Below are positions 25,151-33,549 of a stretch of 64,000 nt of DNA, piece by piece; position 1 is the stretch's first letter, and each line of letters starts with the position of its first letter. The translations under genes were made by a program, and so were the position numbers. The notes beneath the pieces are model-generated. The model did no database searches. It worked only from the letters and a program-made list of their open reading frames with translations, and was not told where the DNA came from. Source of the DNA: an uncultured Desulfobacter sp. (GTDB taxonomy: Bacteria; Desulfobacterota; Desulfobacteria; Desulfobacterales; Desulfobacteraceae); assembly GCF_963666675.1 (NCBI RefSeq), contig NZ_OY762929.1:1922001-1986000 (forward strand), read 5' to 3'.

Positions 25151-26611
25151 CTAAAAATAGCGTTCTATGACCACTTTGGTATCGGTGAAAAACTGGAAGA
25201 TCTCCCGGCCATGGCCTTTGACGTCTCCGAACATGGAGTTTTGCGATCCCCCAAAGGGAAAGAAACTCATGGGGGCAGCGATACCGATATTGACGCCGAT
25301 CATGCCTGGGGCGGCTTTTGTGCGTATCTTTTTGACGGTTGCGGCATTCTGGGTGTAAATACAGGCGGCGTTTGCAAAATCCCGGGTGTTGATCAGTTCG
25401 ATGACATCATCCAGGGTCGGGGTGCGGACAATGCTGACCACAGGCCCAAAGATCTCCTCCTTGGCTATGGTCATATCCGGCGTTACATTGTCAAAGATCG
25501 TAGGACCCACAAAAAAGCCATTGTGATAGCCGTCAACGGTGAAATCACGTCCATCTAAAATAAGATCCGCCCCTTCCCGGATGCCTTGTTCAATGTATGC
25601 CAGAATGCGTTCCCGGTGGGCCCGGCTGATCACAGGACCCATGGCATTTTTTTCATCCAGCCCGTCACCCACCCGCATGGCCCGGGTGGCGGCAATAAAT
25701 CTGTCAATGAATGCGTCGGCAAACCCCTTGTCTCCCACAGGTGCCAGGATGGAACCCGACAGACACCGCTGTCCGGCACAGCCGAAAAAGGAGGTGATCA
25801 AAGAGGGCATGCCGTCATCCACATTGGCATCGGGCATGACGGCCACAATGTTTTTGGCGCCGCCCAGGGCCTGGACCCGTTTGCCCGTGGCCCCGCACCG
25901 TTCATAAATATACCTGGCCGTGGGGGTGGACCCCACAAAGGAGATCCCTTCAATGTCCGGGTGGTCCAGCATGGCATTGACCACCTCCTTTGACCCGTTC
26001 ACCATGTTGACAACGCCTTCGGGGAATCCCACATCATCAATGATCTCAAAGATACGATTCTGGGTCATGGGGACCTGTTCCGAGGGCTTGAGTAGATAGG
26101 TGTTGCCGGCAACCAGGGCGTAGGGCAAAAACCACCAGGGGACCATGGCAGGAAAATTATAGGGGGCAATGCATCCAAACACCCCCATGGGCTGGCGGTA
26201 CAGGGACGAATCAATGCCTTTGGCGATATCTTCCAGGCAGTACCCGGTCATCATGGTGGTCACGCCGGTGGCATGTTCGACATTTTCAATCATCCGGCGC
26301 ACTTCACCCCGCGCTTCGTCAATGGCCTTGCCCTGTTCCGTGGTCAGCACCCGGGCAATCTGTTCAAACTCATCTTCGAACGCTTCTTTGAGGCGGAACA
26401 GATACCTGGCCCGGCTGAGCGGCGGGGTCTCCTTCCACTCTTTAAATGCGTTTTTCGCTGCGGTGACGGCCAGATCCACATCCTGCTTGGTACCGTAAGG
26501 CACCACCGCAATCGCTTCACCCAGGGCAGGGTTGCAAATATCCCCGGTTTGGCTGCTGTTGGAATCAACCCATTCCCCATCAATGTAATTTTTAAGTTTT
26601 GGTATACCCAT
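25151..26611 (-). CDS. mmsA: CoA-acylating methylmalonate-semialdehyde dehydrogenase
   Basis: A 486-residue aldehyde dehydrogenase of the MmsA/IolA group, which converts methylmalonate or malonate semialdehyde plus CoA and NAD+ to propionyl- or acetyl-CoA, CO2 and NADH. The catalytic cysteine lies in FGCAGQRCLSGSI and the NAD-binding loop in GISFVGSTPTARYIYE. Family marks QPMGVFGCIAPYNFPAMVP and the C-terminal MSFFPFGGSQNSMFGD agree. It is first in a three-gene minus-strand operon (dehydrogenase, ferritin-like protein, aminotransferase) divergent from an Lrp/AsnC regulator, which fits catabolism of beta-alanine or a related amino acid. Confidence 0.88.
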   Translation of the reverse strand: MGIPKLKNYIDGEWVDSNSSQTGDICNPALGEAIAVVPYGTKQDVDLAVTAAKNAFKEWKETPPLSRARYLFRLKEAFEDEFEQIARVLTTEQGKAIDEARGEVRRMIENVEHATGVTTMMTGYCLEDIAKGIDSSLYRQPMGVFGCIAPYNFPAMVPWWFLPYALVAGNTYLLKPSEQVPMTQNRIFEIIDDVGFPEGVVNMVNGSKEVVNAMLDHPDIEGISFVGSTPTARYIYERCGATGKRVQALGGAKNIVAVMPDANVDDGMPSLITSFFGCAGQRCLSGSILAPVGDKGFADAFIDRFIAATRAMRVGDGLDEKNAMGPVISRAHRERILAYIEQGIREGADLILDGRDFTVDGYHNGFFVGPTIFDNVTPDMTIAKEEIFGPVVSIVRTPTLDDVIELINTRDFANAACIYTQNAATVKKIRTKAAPGMIGVNIGIAAPMSFFPFGGSQNSMFGDVKGHGREIFQFFTDTKVVIERYF

Positions 26612-26904
26612 GAAAATTATCCCCCAGTTGGTTTTTAGTTTATCGAAAAAATGCGATCTTATTTCGAATTGTTAAAAATTAATATCCATAAAATACTTTT
26701 AAGCGTATTTAAAGTCTAAAAAAATACGATTATCGAATATTTATGTTTTAGGATGGGTGGATTTCAAAGTTAATATGTAATTTGTTCGAAATTCGATTTT
26801 TAATTGTTTGTTTTTGTTTTTATGTGAATTTTTTTTTGAAAAATATTCGAAATTCGTATAGAATTCGGATTCTATGATCGGCGTAAACAAATGAGGATGA
26901 AAAG
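26612..26904. promoter_or_regulatory. Divergent control region with repeated TTCGAA-type sites
   Basis: A very AT-rich 293-base region between the dehydrogenase operon and the Lrp-type regulator. It contains TTTCGAATTG near 26664, TTATCGAATA near 26731, TGTTCGAAATTCGA near 26783, and TATTCGAAATTCGTA near 26842. These spaced, partly palindromic sites look like operators for a multimeric AsnC/Lrp regulator, presumably the adjacent one. Confidence 0.6.
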
Positions 26905-27378
26905 GTGAAAAAAGATAAGCCCCTTGATCGGATTGATCGTGAAATTATAAAGCTGCTCCAGAAAGACGGACGAATATCAAACACGGACATGGCAAAAGCC
27001 ATTGATGTTTCCGAGGCCACCGTTCGAACCCGTTTGAGCAGACTCATTGATGACGAAATTATTCAGATTGTGGCTGTGAGCAATCCGCTCAGGCTGGGAT
27101 TCAACGTGGTGGGACATTTGAGAATTCATGTGGAGATCGGCCGGATTGATGAGGTGGCAGACGCGCTTAAACAAATCCAGGCCTTATGGTTTATTGTCAA
27201 GACCAGCGGCGCATCAACCGGTATCGATGCGGAATTTAACGTGGAATCCATGGCCGATCTCAACGATCTGGTGTTAAATGAGGTGGGGAGCGTTCCCGGT
27301 GTAACGTCTGTGGAGACCACGTTGACTCTTGATTTTGTCAAAAGACGCTACAACTGGGGAACCGGTTTTGAAAATTAA
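26905..27378 (+). CDS. Lrp/AsnC family transcriptional regulator
   Basis: A 157-residue regulator. An N-terminal winged helix-turn-helix (IDREIIKLLQKDGRISNTDM, AKAIDVSEATVRTRLSRL) is followed by the RAM/AsnC ligand domain (VVGHLRIHVEIG to VTSVETTLTLDFVK). Such proteins form octamers that sense amino acids. Divergent orientation from the aminotransferase/dehydrogenase operon suggests it controls that operon in response to the amino acid substrate. It starts at GTG 26905 with GAGG eight bases upstream. Confidence 0.87.
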   Translation: MKKDKPLDRIDREIIKLLQKDGRISNTDMAKAIDVSEATVRTRLSRLIDDEIIQIVAVSNPLRLGFNVVGHLRIHVEIGRIDEVADALKQIQALWFIVKTSGASTGIDAEFNVESMADLNDLVLNEVGSVPGVTSVETTLTLDFVKRRYNWGTGFEN

Positions 27379-27387
27379 CATTTGATT

Positions 27388-27487
27388 TTTATATGAAAGA
27401 GTTTAATAAGTTATTGAGTTCTTTCAATTTTCGTTGTGGGCCGCAGCCTGCCAGATGATATGCCTGGCTCGGCCCATGGCCGTTATA
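27388..27487 (+). repeat. Dispersed repeat family 2, copy C
   Basis: Begins TTTTTATATGAAAG, then CTTTCAATTTTCGTTGTG, GCCTGCCAGATGATATGCC and TCGGCCCATGGCCGTTAT. It starts about ten bases past the stop of the Lrp-type gene in the sense orientation and matches copies A and B. Confidence 0.8.
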
Positions 27488-27493
27488 AAGATC

Positions 27494-27531
27494 GTCCGAT
27501 ATTCCGTCCATTAAATCCGGGATATCGGACG
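27494..27531. terminator. Inverted repeat between Lrp-type and NapH-like genes
   Basis: GTCCGATATTCCG pairs with CGGGATATCGGAC around a TCCATTAAATC loop. It sits between two convergent genes and probably terminates transcription, though only a short T-run follows. Confidence 0.6.
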
Positions 27532-27547
27532 GGCATTTCAAGGTCTA

Positions 27548-28282
27548 TCAAATCCTGGAGCGCCATTCCACAGCATTTAATTTACAACTAGCTGAGCAGT
27601 CGCCGCATTGCACACAGTTGTCCTCAGAGGGTCGTGTTTCCATGGCACATATCTTCAGACATTGATCACAGGATGTACATTTTTTATTCATGACGTATCG
27701 AAATAGGGAAAAGTGCGACAACAGTTCCAACGCGCCGCCCGTAGGACAGAAAAAACGGCACCACACCATGGGAATAAAGATACTGAGTCCCAAGGCGACC
27801 AGAACAGCCGCTGTTTTATAGATCCAGATGGGCTCGGCATGTTCAAAGGTCAGCGCCACGGATTTAAAGAATTCACCGGTCCGGATGGGGATGGCCCACC
27901 GGGGATTGTTGGCCACGAAAAAAAGATATAAGGACAGGGCCAGAACAATGTACTTACCGATGCCCAGAAGGCGGGAGATCATCCCGATGAGTTTATTTTT
28001 AAAAAAAGCGCCCATGGACAGAATTTCCGACACCAGGCCGCCGGGACAGACCCATCCGCAAAAGACCCGGCCGAACAGGAGGGCTGAAACCCCGATCAGT
28101 ATCCATGCCCACATCCACAAATTTCGACCCGGGCATTGGATGACCGGGCAGTTTCCGCACCCGATGTAAGGTACGGCAAAGGGGCAGCGAAAAATGCCGT
28201 AAAAAGACCACTCTCCAATGACGCCCAAAGAGACCAATTGCACCAGGCGCCGTTTCCAGTTTCCAAACCACTGCTTAAACAT
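27548..28282 (-). CDS. NapH/RdxA-like membrane 4Fe-4S protein
   Basis: A 244-residue inner-membrane iron-sulfur protein. It has about four to five hydrophobic helices, two CxxxCP-type motifs (FCGWVCPGG near 70; CRFFCPTGG near 180), and two [4Fe-4S] motifs at the C-terminus (CTSCDQCLKICAMET; CVQCGDCSASCKLNAVEW). Relatives such as NapH, NosR and CcoG pass electrons from quinol or flavin systems to periplasmic partners. The gene overlaps the end of the upstream Tat-exported binding protein gene by eight bases, so the two are probably functional partners. The electron acceptor is unknown. Confidence 0.78.
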   Translation of the reverse strand: MFKQWFGNWKRRLVQLVSLGVIGEWSFYGIFRCPFAVPYIGCGNCPVIQCPGRNLWMWAWILIGVSALLFGRVFCGWVCPGGLVSEILSMGAFFKNKLIGMISRLLGIGKYIVLALSLYLFFVANNPRWAIPIRTGEFFKSVALTFEHAEPIWIYKTAAVLVALGLSIFIPMVWCRFFCPTGGALELLSHFSLFRYVMNKKCTSCDQCLKICAMETRPSEDNCVQCGDCSASCKLNAVEWRSRI

Positions 28283-29129
28283 CCATTACTCCGTATTTCC
28301 GGGTCAATCGTTCTCCTTCTTCTGAACCGGCAGGAATAAATCCTGCCCGCTGGAACCAGGCCTGGCCCTTGTCCGACAAAATAAATTCCACAAAGCTTTC
28401 TGCAAGTTCTCTGTTTTTGGCCCATTTCATTACGCCAATGGTAAAAGGAACAGGTACCGGCGGGATAAAGGCCTCGGATATGGGCAGGGTTTCCAGTCTG
28501 TCTTTGAACTGGGGCAGATGGGTGATCCGCTGTTCAATGACGGCGGCATCGGCTTTGCCCCTGGCAAGGTCTGTGACGGCTGTCTGAACGCAGTCGCCCA
28601 CAAGCACGGCATTGGCTTTTGCCTTGTCCGCGACGCCTGCTTTTTTTAAAATGATCATGCTGGCTTTGCCGCCCGGCGGGGAGGCTTCCGGCGTTATAAT
28701 TGTTTTTACACCGTTTTTGCCCATATCTTTAATGGACTCTATTCCGGCAGGATTTCCCTTGGGGGTGGCCACCACATATTTGGTAAAACACAGTGGCTTG
28801 AACCCGAGCATCTTGCCCTGGGCCTTCAGCTTTTTGGCAAGTTCCAGTACCCGGGGGCCAAACACCTCGGTTTTTGCACTCCCGGTCAACAACGATTTGC
28901 CCAGGGCACCGGCAAAGGCACCGGTATAAGCAATGGACGCTTGGGTGAGTTGTTCAAATTCATGGTTGGCCGGCTCAAACGCTTCGGCTAACCCCCCACA
29001 GGACCAGACCTGAAGTGATTCTTTGGTCTGGGGTCGGGAAAACCCCGGTGATGCGGCGGTAAGGCTTGCACCCAATGCAAGCCCTCCTGTTTTTAAAAAT
29101 TTGCGACGGCTTACCCCGTTCTTTTTCAT
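28275..29129 (-). CDS. Tat-exported ModA-like periplasmic binding protein
   Basis: A 284-residue extracellular solute-binding protein of the molybdate/tungstate-like type II fold. The N-terminus has a twin-arginine signal (SRRKFLK followed by GGLALGASLTAA), so it is exported folded. LQVWSCGGLAEAFEPANHEF is the first strand/helix of the fold and the C-terminal FVEFILSDKGQAWFQRAGF is a typical ModA-type ending. No ABC permease or ATPase gene is adjacent; instead a NapH-like Fe-S membrane protein overlaps its 3' end. It may bind an oxyanion or small ligand for sensing or electron transfer rather than import. Ligand unknown. Confidence 0.72.
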   Translation of the reverse strand: MKKNGVSRRKFLKTGGLALGASLTAASPGFSRPQTKESLQVWSCGGLAEAFEPANHEFEQLTQASIAYTGAFAGALGKSLLTGSAKTEVFGPRVLELAKKLKAQGKMLGFKPLCFTKYVVATPKGNPAGIESIKDMGKNGVKTIITPEASPPGGKASMIILKKAGVADKAKANAVLVGDCVQTAVTDLARGKADAAVIEQRITHLPQFKDRLETLPISEAFIPPVPVPFTIGVMKWAKNRELAESFVEFILSDKGQAWFQRAGFIPAGSEEGERLTRKYGVMDV

Positions 29130-29808
29130 CTATACGTCTCCTTTCCCGATAACCCCATTGACGCTGCATTGTCAGCAGGATTTAAACACACTCAAATAAA
29201 AGTGCATTTAGAATAACTTGTTCAATTAATTGTTTAACTAATTATTTAATTGGGGGATTTTAAAATCACAATCGAGTTTTTTTTAAAATAGTTGATTCTG
29301 TTTTGCCACCTCATTTTTTCAAACAGTCATATATCTGTTTGAATGCAAAACAGAATCCAATCAACACCTAACAGGGGTTGTTGGGTAATATAAGAACCAC
29401 ACATTTTCAAATATTAAATATCAATTGGTAATGGTTGTGATATTACGATATTCTATGATGTTTTAATTGCAGAGCCCTCCTGTTTTCTTACATATTAACA
29501 GCATGGTCTACAAGGTTGGAATTTTAAAATCAGTAGGTCGTGTTCAGCCTTTTTCTTTAGATTTACACTGTTCTTGTAGGTCGTTTGCCTATATAGTCCT
29601 TTATCTGTTCCCCTACAAAATACGAATGTCATCACGGACGTGAAAATCAGTCTTCTGCTGATTGTTTTATCTTTATTTTTTACATAACGTCATCCGACGC
29701 TTTGGGGTCTTAGGTTTTCGCCGGGCGGTAAGCAGATAGAGGGGGGAAAAGATCGGGAAAGGGTTCCCGAAATTTCATACATAGAAAATCTAAAAAGGAG
29801 GACGACAG
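29130..29808. other. Long intergenic region with a nested palindrome
   Basis: A 679-base AT-rich gap between divergent genes (Tat-exported binding protein and symporter operon). It contains the 75-base nested inverted repeat at 29291-29365. A short direct repeat, GTAGGTCGT, occurs twice near 29530 and 29577. No protein-coding frame is convincing. Confidence 0.55.
29291..29365. repeat. Nested imperfect palindrome (operator or structured RNA)
   Basis: The outer arms GTTGATTCTGTTTTGC and GCAAAACAGAATC...AATCAAC match apart from a five-base bulge. The inner arms TTCAAACAG and CTGTTTGAA are a perfect nine-base pair around the loop TCATATAT. Such a large symmetric element in a divergent promoter region could be a regulator-binding site or fold as RNA or a cruciform. 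Confidence 0.65.
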
Positions 29809-30099
29809 ATGTTTAAGGGTATGCCGAAGATATTTTGGGCAGGAACTGCGTTGATGTACGGGTGGATTGCCATTTTCATGATCTTGGAAATGACGATCCC
29901 CGGTTTGCCGCTGAAGAAATTCATGGGGGTGCCTGCCTGCTACATCTATAATTGGATTGTCGGCCTCTGGGTGATGAATATCATCATCTCTTTTCTCTAC
30001 TACAGGTTCGAGGAGAAAAGAGAAGAGAAAATAGCGGCCAGGAAAATTTACGAGACACCGGATGCGCCCGCGGGTGCCAATATTGTTCAAGAAACCTGA
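29809..30099 (+). CDS. Small two-helix membrane protein linked to a sodium:solute symporter
   Basis: A 96-residue protein with two transmembrane helices (FWAGTALMYGWIAIFMILEM and YNWIVGLWVMNIIISFLYY) joined by a short loop with GVPACY, and a charged cytoplasmic tail (EEKREEKIAARK). Layout and position directly before a symporter gene resemble the small DUF3311/DUF997-type partners found with SSS transporters; the family assignment is by resemblance only. AAGGAGGACGACAG precedes the ATG. It begins the 29809-32958 plus-strand gene set. Confidence 0.68.
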   Translation: MFKGMPKIFWAGTALMYGWIAIFMILEMTIPGLPLKKFMGVPACYIYNWIVGLWVMNIIISFLYYRFEEKREEKIAARKIYETPDAPAGANIVQET

Positions 30100-30126
30100 T
30101 GGGCAGCCACATATAAGGAGGCAGTA

Positions 30127-31725
30127 ATGGGTGTTAATCCAATCGTTATTTTAGGTTCCGTACTCTATTTTGCAGTGATCTTTTATATTGGATGGTATTC
30201 GCGCAAGGCGGCAATGGATTCGTCCGATTTTTATGTGGCCGGAAGGAAAGTCGGACCCCTGGTTAACGGGTCGGCCCTGGCCGCCACATATTTCAGCCCG
30301 GCAAGTTTTCTGGGACTGCCGGCATTCATATTTATTCTGGGCTATCCGTTCTGGTGGGCCCTGGTGGGCATTATCGGCGGCATGCCCATTGCGACATTGC
30401 TGACGGCAGCACCGTTGCGCAAGTATGCCCCGACATCGTTCACGGACTACTATGCAGACCGCTATGATACAAAATGGCTGCGCCTGGTGGCGGGTATTCC
30501 CACGCTCATCGGCGGGCTGGCATACGTTATTTTGTCCATTGTGGGCACAGCTCTGTTTTTATTGGCCATTCTGCAGATTCCCTTCAATGTCTCCGTGATC
30601 CTGGCATCGGTTGTTGTGTTTGCATACATCTATTTTGGCGGCATGGTGGCCACCACCATCTCAACGGCGTTCCAGGGGTTTGCCATGACCGTGGCCTCGG
30701 TGCTGGCCGCCGGGTATGTCATCTATAATTTCGGCGGGCTGAACGGCCTGACCGATGCGGTGCTGGCCAACAGCGGCAATTTTTTCAACATGCCCTATGT
30801 TTCACAAACTGCATCCCACCCGCTCATGGCCACCTGGACCGGCGTGGTTGGCTTTTTCTTTGTGTGGCATTTCGGGTTTTCGGCCATGCCCTACACGGTG
30901 GTTCGGTTTTTTACCACCCAGGATATCAAGGCCGCACGGCGCAGTGTTTTCTGGGCTGTCACCATAGGCGGTGCCATGTACGGCGGGCTGGTGATCATCG
31001 GCACCGGTGCCAGGGTATTGATCGAAACCCTTCATCCGCTCATGCAGACCGAAGGCGTCACCAATGCCATGGGGGTACTCAAACACATGAAAACCGCATA
31101 CGGGGTTGCCGGGGCATCGGTGACTGATTATTCCATGATTGCCGCCGTGGAAGGGTTGAAAAGTCCATTCCTGCTTTCCGTACTTGCGGCCGGCGGTCTG
31201 GCCATTGCCATGGCCACAGCCTCAGGCTGGACCATGGTCTTGAACGTTCTGCTCGGCAGGGACCTGATGGGAAAAGTGTTCGGCAGCAGATGGCCCGAAG
31301 AAAAACCTGTGCAGGCCACACGAGTGATGACCGTATTGATCGTATTTGTCTGTATGATCTTTGCATTCAATCCGCCGGCACTGGTTCTGGATATCTCCGG
31401 GGCCGCTTTTATCGTTATTCTTTGCTCCGTTGGCCCACCGTTGATTTTAGGCATATGGTGGACCCGGGCTACAACAACGGCCGCTATCACCAACATCCTG
31501 GTCATGACAGTGCTTTCATGTGGGTCATGGATGTATGCAAAATATAAACTGGGCAGCTATCACTGGTTTTTTCTCAGTGACCCGGCCAATAAAATCAGCA
31601 CCCCCCACCAGTTTTACTGGGTATTTGTCGGGTTTGCTTTCTTTATCGTTGTCAGTCTGATGACCAAGCCGTGCAAGGAAGAGGTGATCCAGAAGTATTC
31701 ACTGGATATCAGACCCGAAGAGTAA
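30127..31725 (+). CDS. Sodium:solute symporter family transporter
   Basis: A 532-residue SSS-family symporter with about 13 transmembrane helices. It has the start VLYFAVIFYIGWYSRKA, the signature SDFYVAGRKVGPLVNGSALAA, and the conserved SPASFLG and TSFTDYYADRY segments. It is closest in style to ActP/MctP monocarboxylate and acetate carriers, so uptake of acetate or a related short acid with Na+ is likely but not proven. GGAGG lies before the ATG. A GC-rich hairpin (31734-31764) follows the stop, and small membrane protein genes flank it on both sides. Confidence 0.83.
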   Translation: MGVNPIVILGSVLYFAVIFYIGWYSRKAAMDSSDFYVAGRKVGPLVNGSALAATYFSPASFLGLPAFIFILGYPFWWALVGIIGGMPIATLLTAAPLRKYAPTSFTDYYADRYDTKWLRLVAGIPTLIGGLAYVILSIVGTALFLLAILQIPFNVSVILASVVVFAYIYFGGMVATTISTAFQGFAMTVASVLAAGYVIYNFGGLNGLTDAVLANSGNFFNMPYVSQTASHPLMATWTGVVGFFFVWHFGFSAMPYTVVRFFTTQDIKAARRSVFWAVTIGGAMYGGLVIIGTGARVLIETLHPLMQTEGVTNAMGVLKHMKTAYGVAGASVTDYSMIAAVEGLKSPFLLSVLAAGGLAIAMATASGWTMVLNVLLGRDLMGKVFGSRWPEEKPVQATRVMTVLIVFVCMIFAFNPPALVLDISGAAFIVILCSVGPPLILGIWWTRATTTAAITNILVMTVLSCGSWMYAKYKLGSYHWFFLSDPANKISTPHQFYWVFVGFAFFIVVSLMTKPCKEEVIQKYSLDIRPEE

Positions 31726-31733
31726 TTGAGCAA

Positions 31734-31764
31734 CGCCACCCCGGCGCCGATGGCCGGGGCGGCG
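31734..31764 (+). repeat. GC-rich hairpin after the symporter gene
   Basis: CCCCGGC (31739-31745) and GCCGGGG (31753-31759), extended by CGCCA/GGCGGCG, form a strong stem right after the symporter stop. Without a T-run it may act as an mRNA stability or attenuation element between operon genes. It argues against a start at 31726 for the next gene. Confidence 0.5.
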
Positions 31765-31806
31765 TATACCCATTTGGATGGAACAGAACCTTTCAGGCAG
31801 GAAAAG

Positions 31807-32043
31807 ATGACAACAGAAAAAGAACGTAACCAGCGACTGATCAATTGGGAAAAAAATAAGCGCAGGTGGTACAATACCTATCTATTCGCGGGAGTCGGCA
31901 TCAATTTCTTCTTGTATTACACAAAACCATATGGGTTTGATCCGAGTGGAAGCATTTTCTGGGGCTCGCTGTTCGGGTTGGGTATTCCCCTGGTGACCAT
32001 GTTTGGTCTCTCCTATCTCCATCAAAAATTTTTGGGGCTGTAA
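31807..32043 (+). CDS. Small membrane protein downstream of the symporter
   Basis: A 78-residue protein with two predicted helices (YNTYLFAGVGINFFLYYT and IFWGSLFGLGIPLVTMFGLSY) after a basic N-terminus (NKRRWYN). The frame could open at TTG 31726, directly after the previous stop, but that region is a hairpin. ATG 31807, preceded by CAGGAAAAG, is more natural. No family recognised; position suggests an accessory component of the transporter or of the following secreted protein. Confidence 0.55.
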   Translation: MTTEKERNQRLINWEKNKRRWYNTYLFAGVGINFFLYYTKPYGFDPSGSIFWGSLFGLGIPLVTMFGLSYLHQKFLGL

Positions 32044-32046
32044 CCA

Positions 32047-32958
32047 TTGATAAAACTGACCGGCATATTTTGGGGGATCTGGTTGACATTCGTTTGCGTC
32101 ATGCCCGGTGTCTGTTCGGCTGACGTGCTGTTTGTCCACGATTACCAGAGTGATGAATACCTCATGGGTAAACAGGAATCAGAACTTCGGGTGGGGTATA
32201 CCCCCCGGGCCATGCTGGTGGACAAACAGACACGCTACACCGGCAGCTGGATGAAACGGTTTTTCGGAGAGGTGAAGATCCAGCGGGACACCACTCACTT
32301 TTTACTGGATAAACGCCGGATCAGGGAGATCGACTGGTATAAAAATAAAATTGTGACCCTGCCGTTTGAGAATCTCCACCATGTACGGATGCTTCAGACC
32401 GATAACGCCATGATGCAGGGGACTGCCGAAATTTTAAATGCCCGCTATAAGGTTTTAGAGCCGGTGTTTGACATAACGGTCAGCCCTGAAACCAAAATAG
32501 TGGGCGGCTACCCGTGCCGATACATTAGCGCCGATCTGCGCCTGGAGACCCGGGATCTTAAGAAGGGTGCGGCCAGTATTACCCTGATCCGCCAGCACCT
32601 GTGGGTGTCGGATGCCGTGCCCGGGGCCGATCAATACGATGACTTTCACAGGAAACTGGCCGAAACCCTGGGGCTTGAAGCCGAACGGCTGGGTCAATTA
32701 AACTTTCTGCTCCGGTATTGGGAAGGGCCCCTGGACGCCATCCGGGAATCCCTTGCTCAAATTAAAGGGTACCCGGTTCAAAACGATTTTTCCGTCCAGG
32801 CCCAGTATGTCAAAAATACCGACAGTCCAAATCCCGCCGTGATTTCGAAAATGATCAAAAGAGAGCGCATGACCCTTGGTGAAGCAACGGTGATGGATTC
32901 TTTGGATGAAAGCCGGTTTGCTGCCGTGGGCCCGTTCAGCGAAGTGACCCTTCAATAG
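32047..32958 (+). CDS. Secreted protein of unknown function
   Basis: A 303-residue protein with an N-terminal signal (IFWGIWLTFVCVMPGVCSA, cleavage near CSA-DV), so it is exported to the periplasm or outer membrane. The mature part mixes short strands (TRYTGSWMKRFFGEVKIQ; TKIVGGYPCRYISADLRLE) and helices, and vaguely recalls lipoprotein-carrier or DUF4412-like folds, but I do not recognise it. The start is TTG 32047, three bases past the preceding stop, with GGGG upstream. The tail overlaps the convergent regulator gene by seven bases. It closes the symporter gene set. Confidence 0.6.
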   Translation: MIKLTGIFWGIWLTFVCVMPGVCSADVLFVHDYQSDEYLMGKQESELRVGYTPRAMLVDKQTRYTGSWMKRFFGEVKIQRDTTHFLLDKRRIREIDWYKNKIVTLPFENLHHVRMLQTDNAMMQGTAEILNARYKVLEPVFDITVSPETKIVGGYPCRYISADLRLETRDLKKGAASITLIRQHLWVSDAVPGADQYDDFHRKLAETLGLEAERLGQLNFLLRYWEGPLDAIRESLAQIKGYPVQNDFSVQAQYVKNTDSPNPAVISKMIKRERMTLGEATVMDSLDESRFAAVGPFSEVTLQ

Positions 32959-33530
32959 CCCTGCCTGTTTCTTTTGTAAAAATAGATGACCACCATAAGT
33001 TTTGCCTTTGAACGGCCAAGGCTCTTGCCCACATGGGGTACAATGGAGTCAAAGTAGATGTTGTCCCCGGCATTGAGAATATGAACATCATCTCCGTAAT
33101 GAAATTCAAGCTTACCGCCTAGAACATAAATGTTTTCTTCCCCCTCATGGGTATAGGTCCGGTTGATATCAAACGGGGCGTGGATGATAAACGGCTCCAT
33201 GTTTTTGCCCGGTTTTCCCTCGGCCAGGGGTTCATAATCATATCCTGCAAAAAGGTCGGTTTCCTGGATCAGGGCCCGGTTTTTTTTTCTGCTTAAAAAG
33301 AGGTGGACGTCTTTTACCCCGGAGGCGTCTCCGGATAGAAGAGAGGTCAGCTCAATGTCCAGGCCCGCAGCAATTTTGCTCAAGGTGGAGTAGGGCGGCG
33401 CTTTTTTTGACCGCTCCACCTTGGACAGGTAGCCCTTGGTCAAACCGGTGCGGTCTGCCAAATCCTGGAGGGTCAGTTGCCGCATTATTCTCAGACTTTT
33501 TATGCTTTCAGATATGCTTTTTTCATCCAT
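32952..33530 (-). CDS. XRE-family transcriptional regulator with cupin domain
   Basis: A 192-residue regulator: an N-terminal helix-turn-helix (LTLQDLADRTGLTKGYLSKV) and a C-terminal cupin (THEGEENIYVLGGKLEFHYG to LNAGDNIYFDSIVPHVGKSL). Such HTH-cupin proteins sense small metabolites bound in the cupin barrel. It is the last gene of the minus-strand TRAP operon (19 bases after dctM), so it likely regulates this transporter in response to its substrate. Confidence 0.85.
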   Translation of the reverse strand: MDEKSISESIKSLRIMRQLTLQDLADRTGLTKGYLSKVERSKKAPPYSTLSKIAAGLDIELTSLLSGDASGVKDVHLFLSRKKNRALIQETDLFAGYDYEPLAEGKPGKNMEPFIIHAPFDINRTYTHEGEENIYVLGGKLEFHYGDDVHILNAGDNIYFDSIVPHVGKSLGRSKAKLMVVIYFYKRNRQGY

Positions 33531-33549
33531 GGTGAAATTTAAATCTACT

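Noticed and set aside
31726..31806. TTG start for the small membrane protein after the symporter
   Set aside because: The segment is a strong GC hairpin with low-complexity codons; ATG 31807 has CAGGAAAAG upstream.
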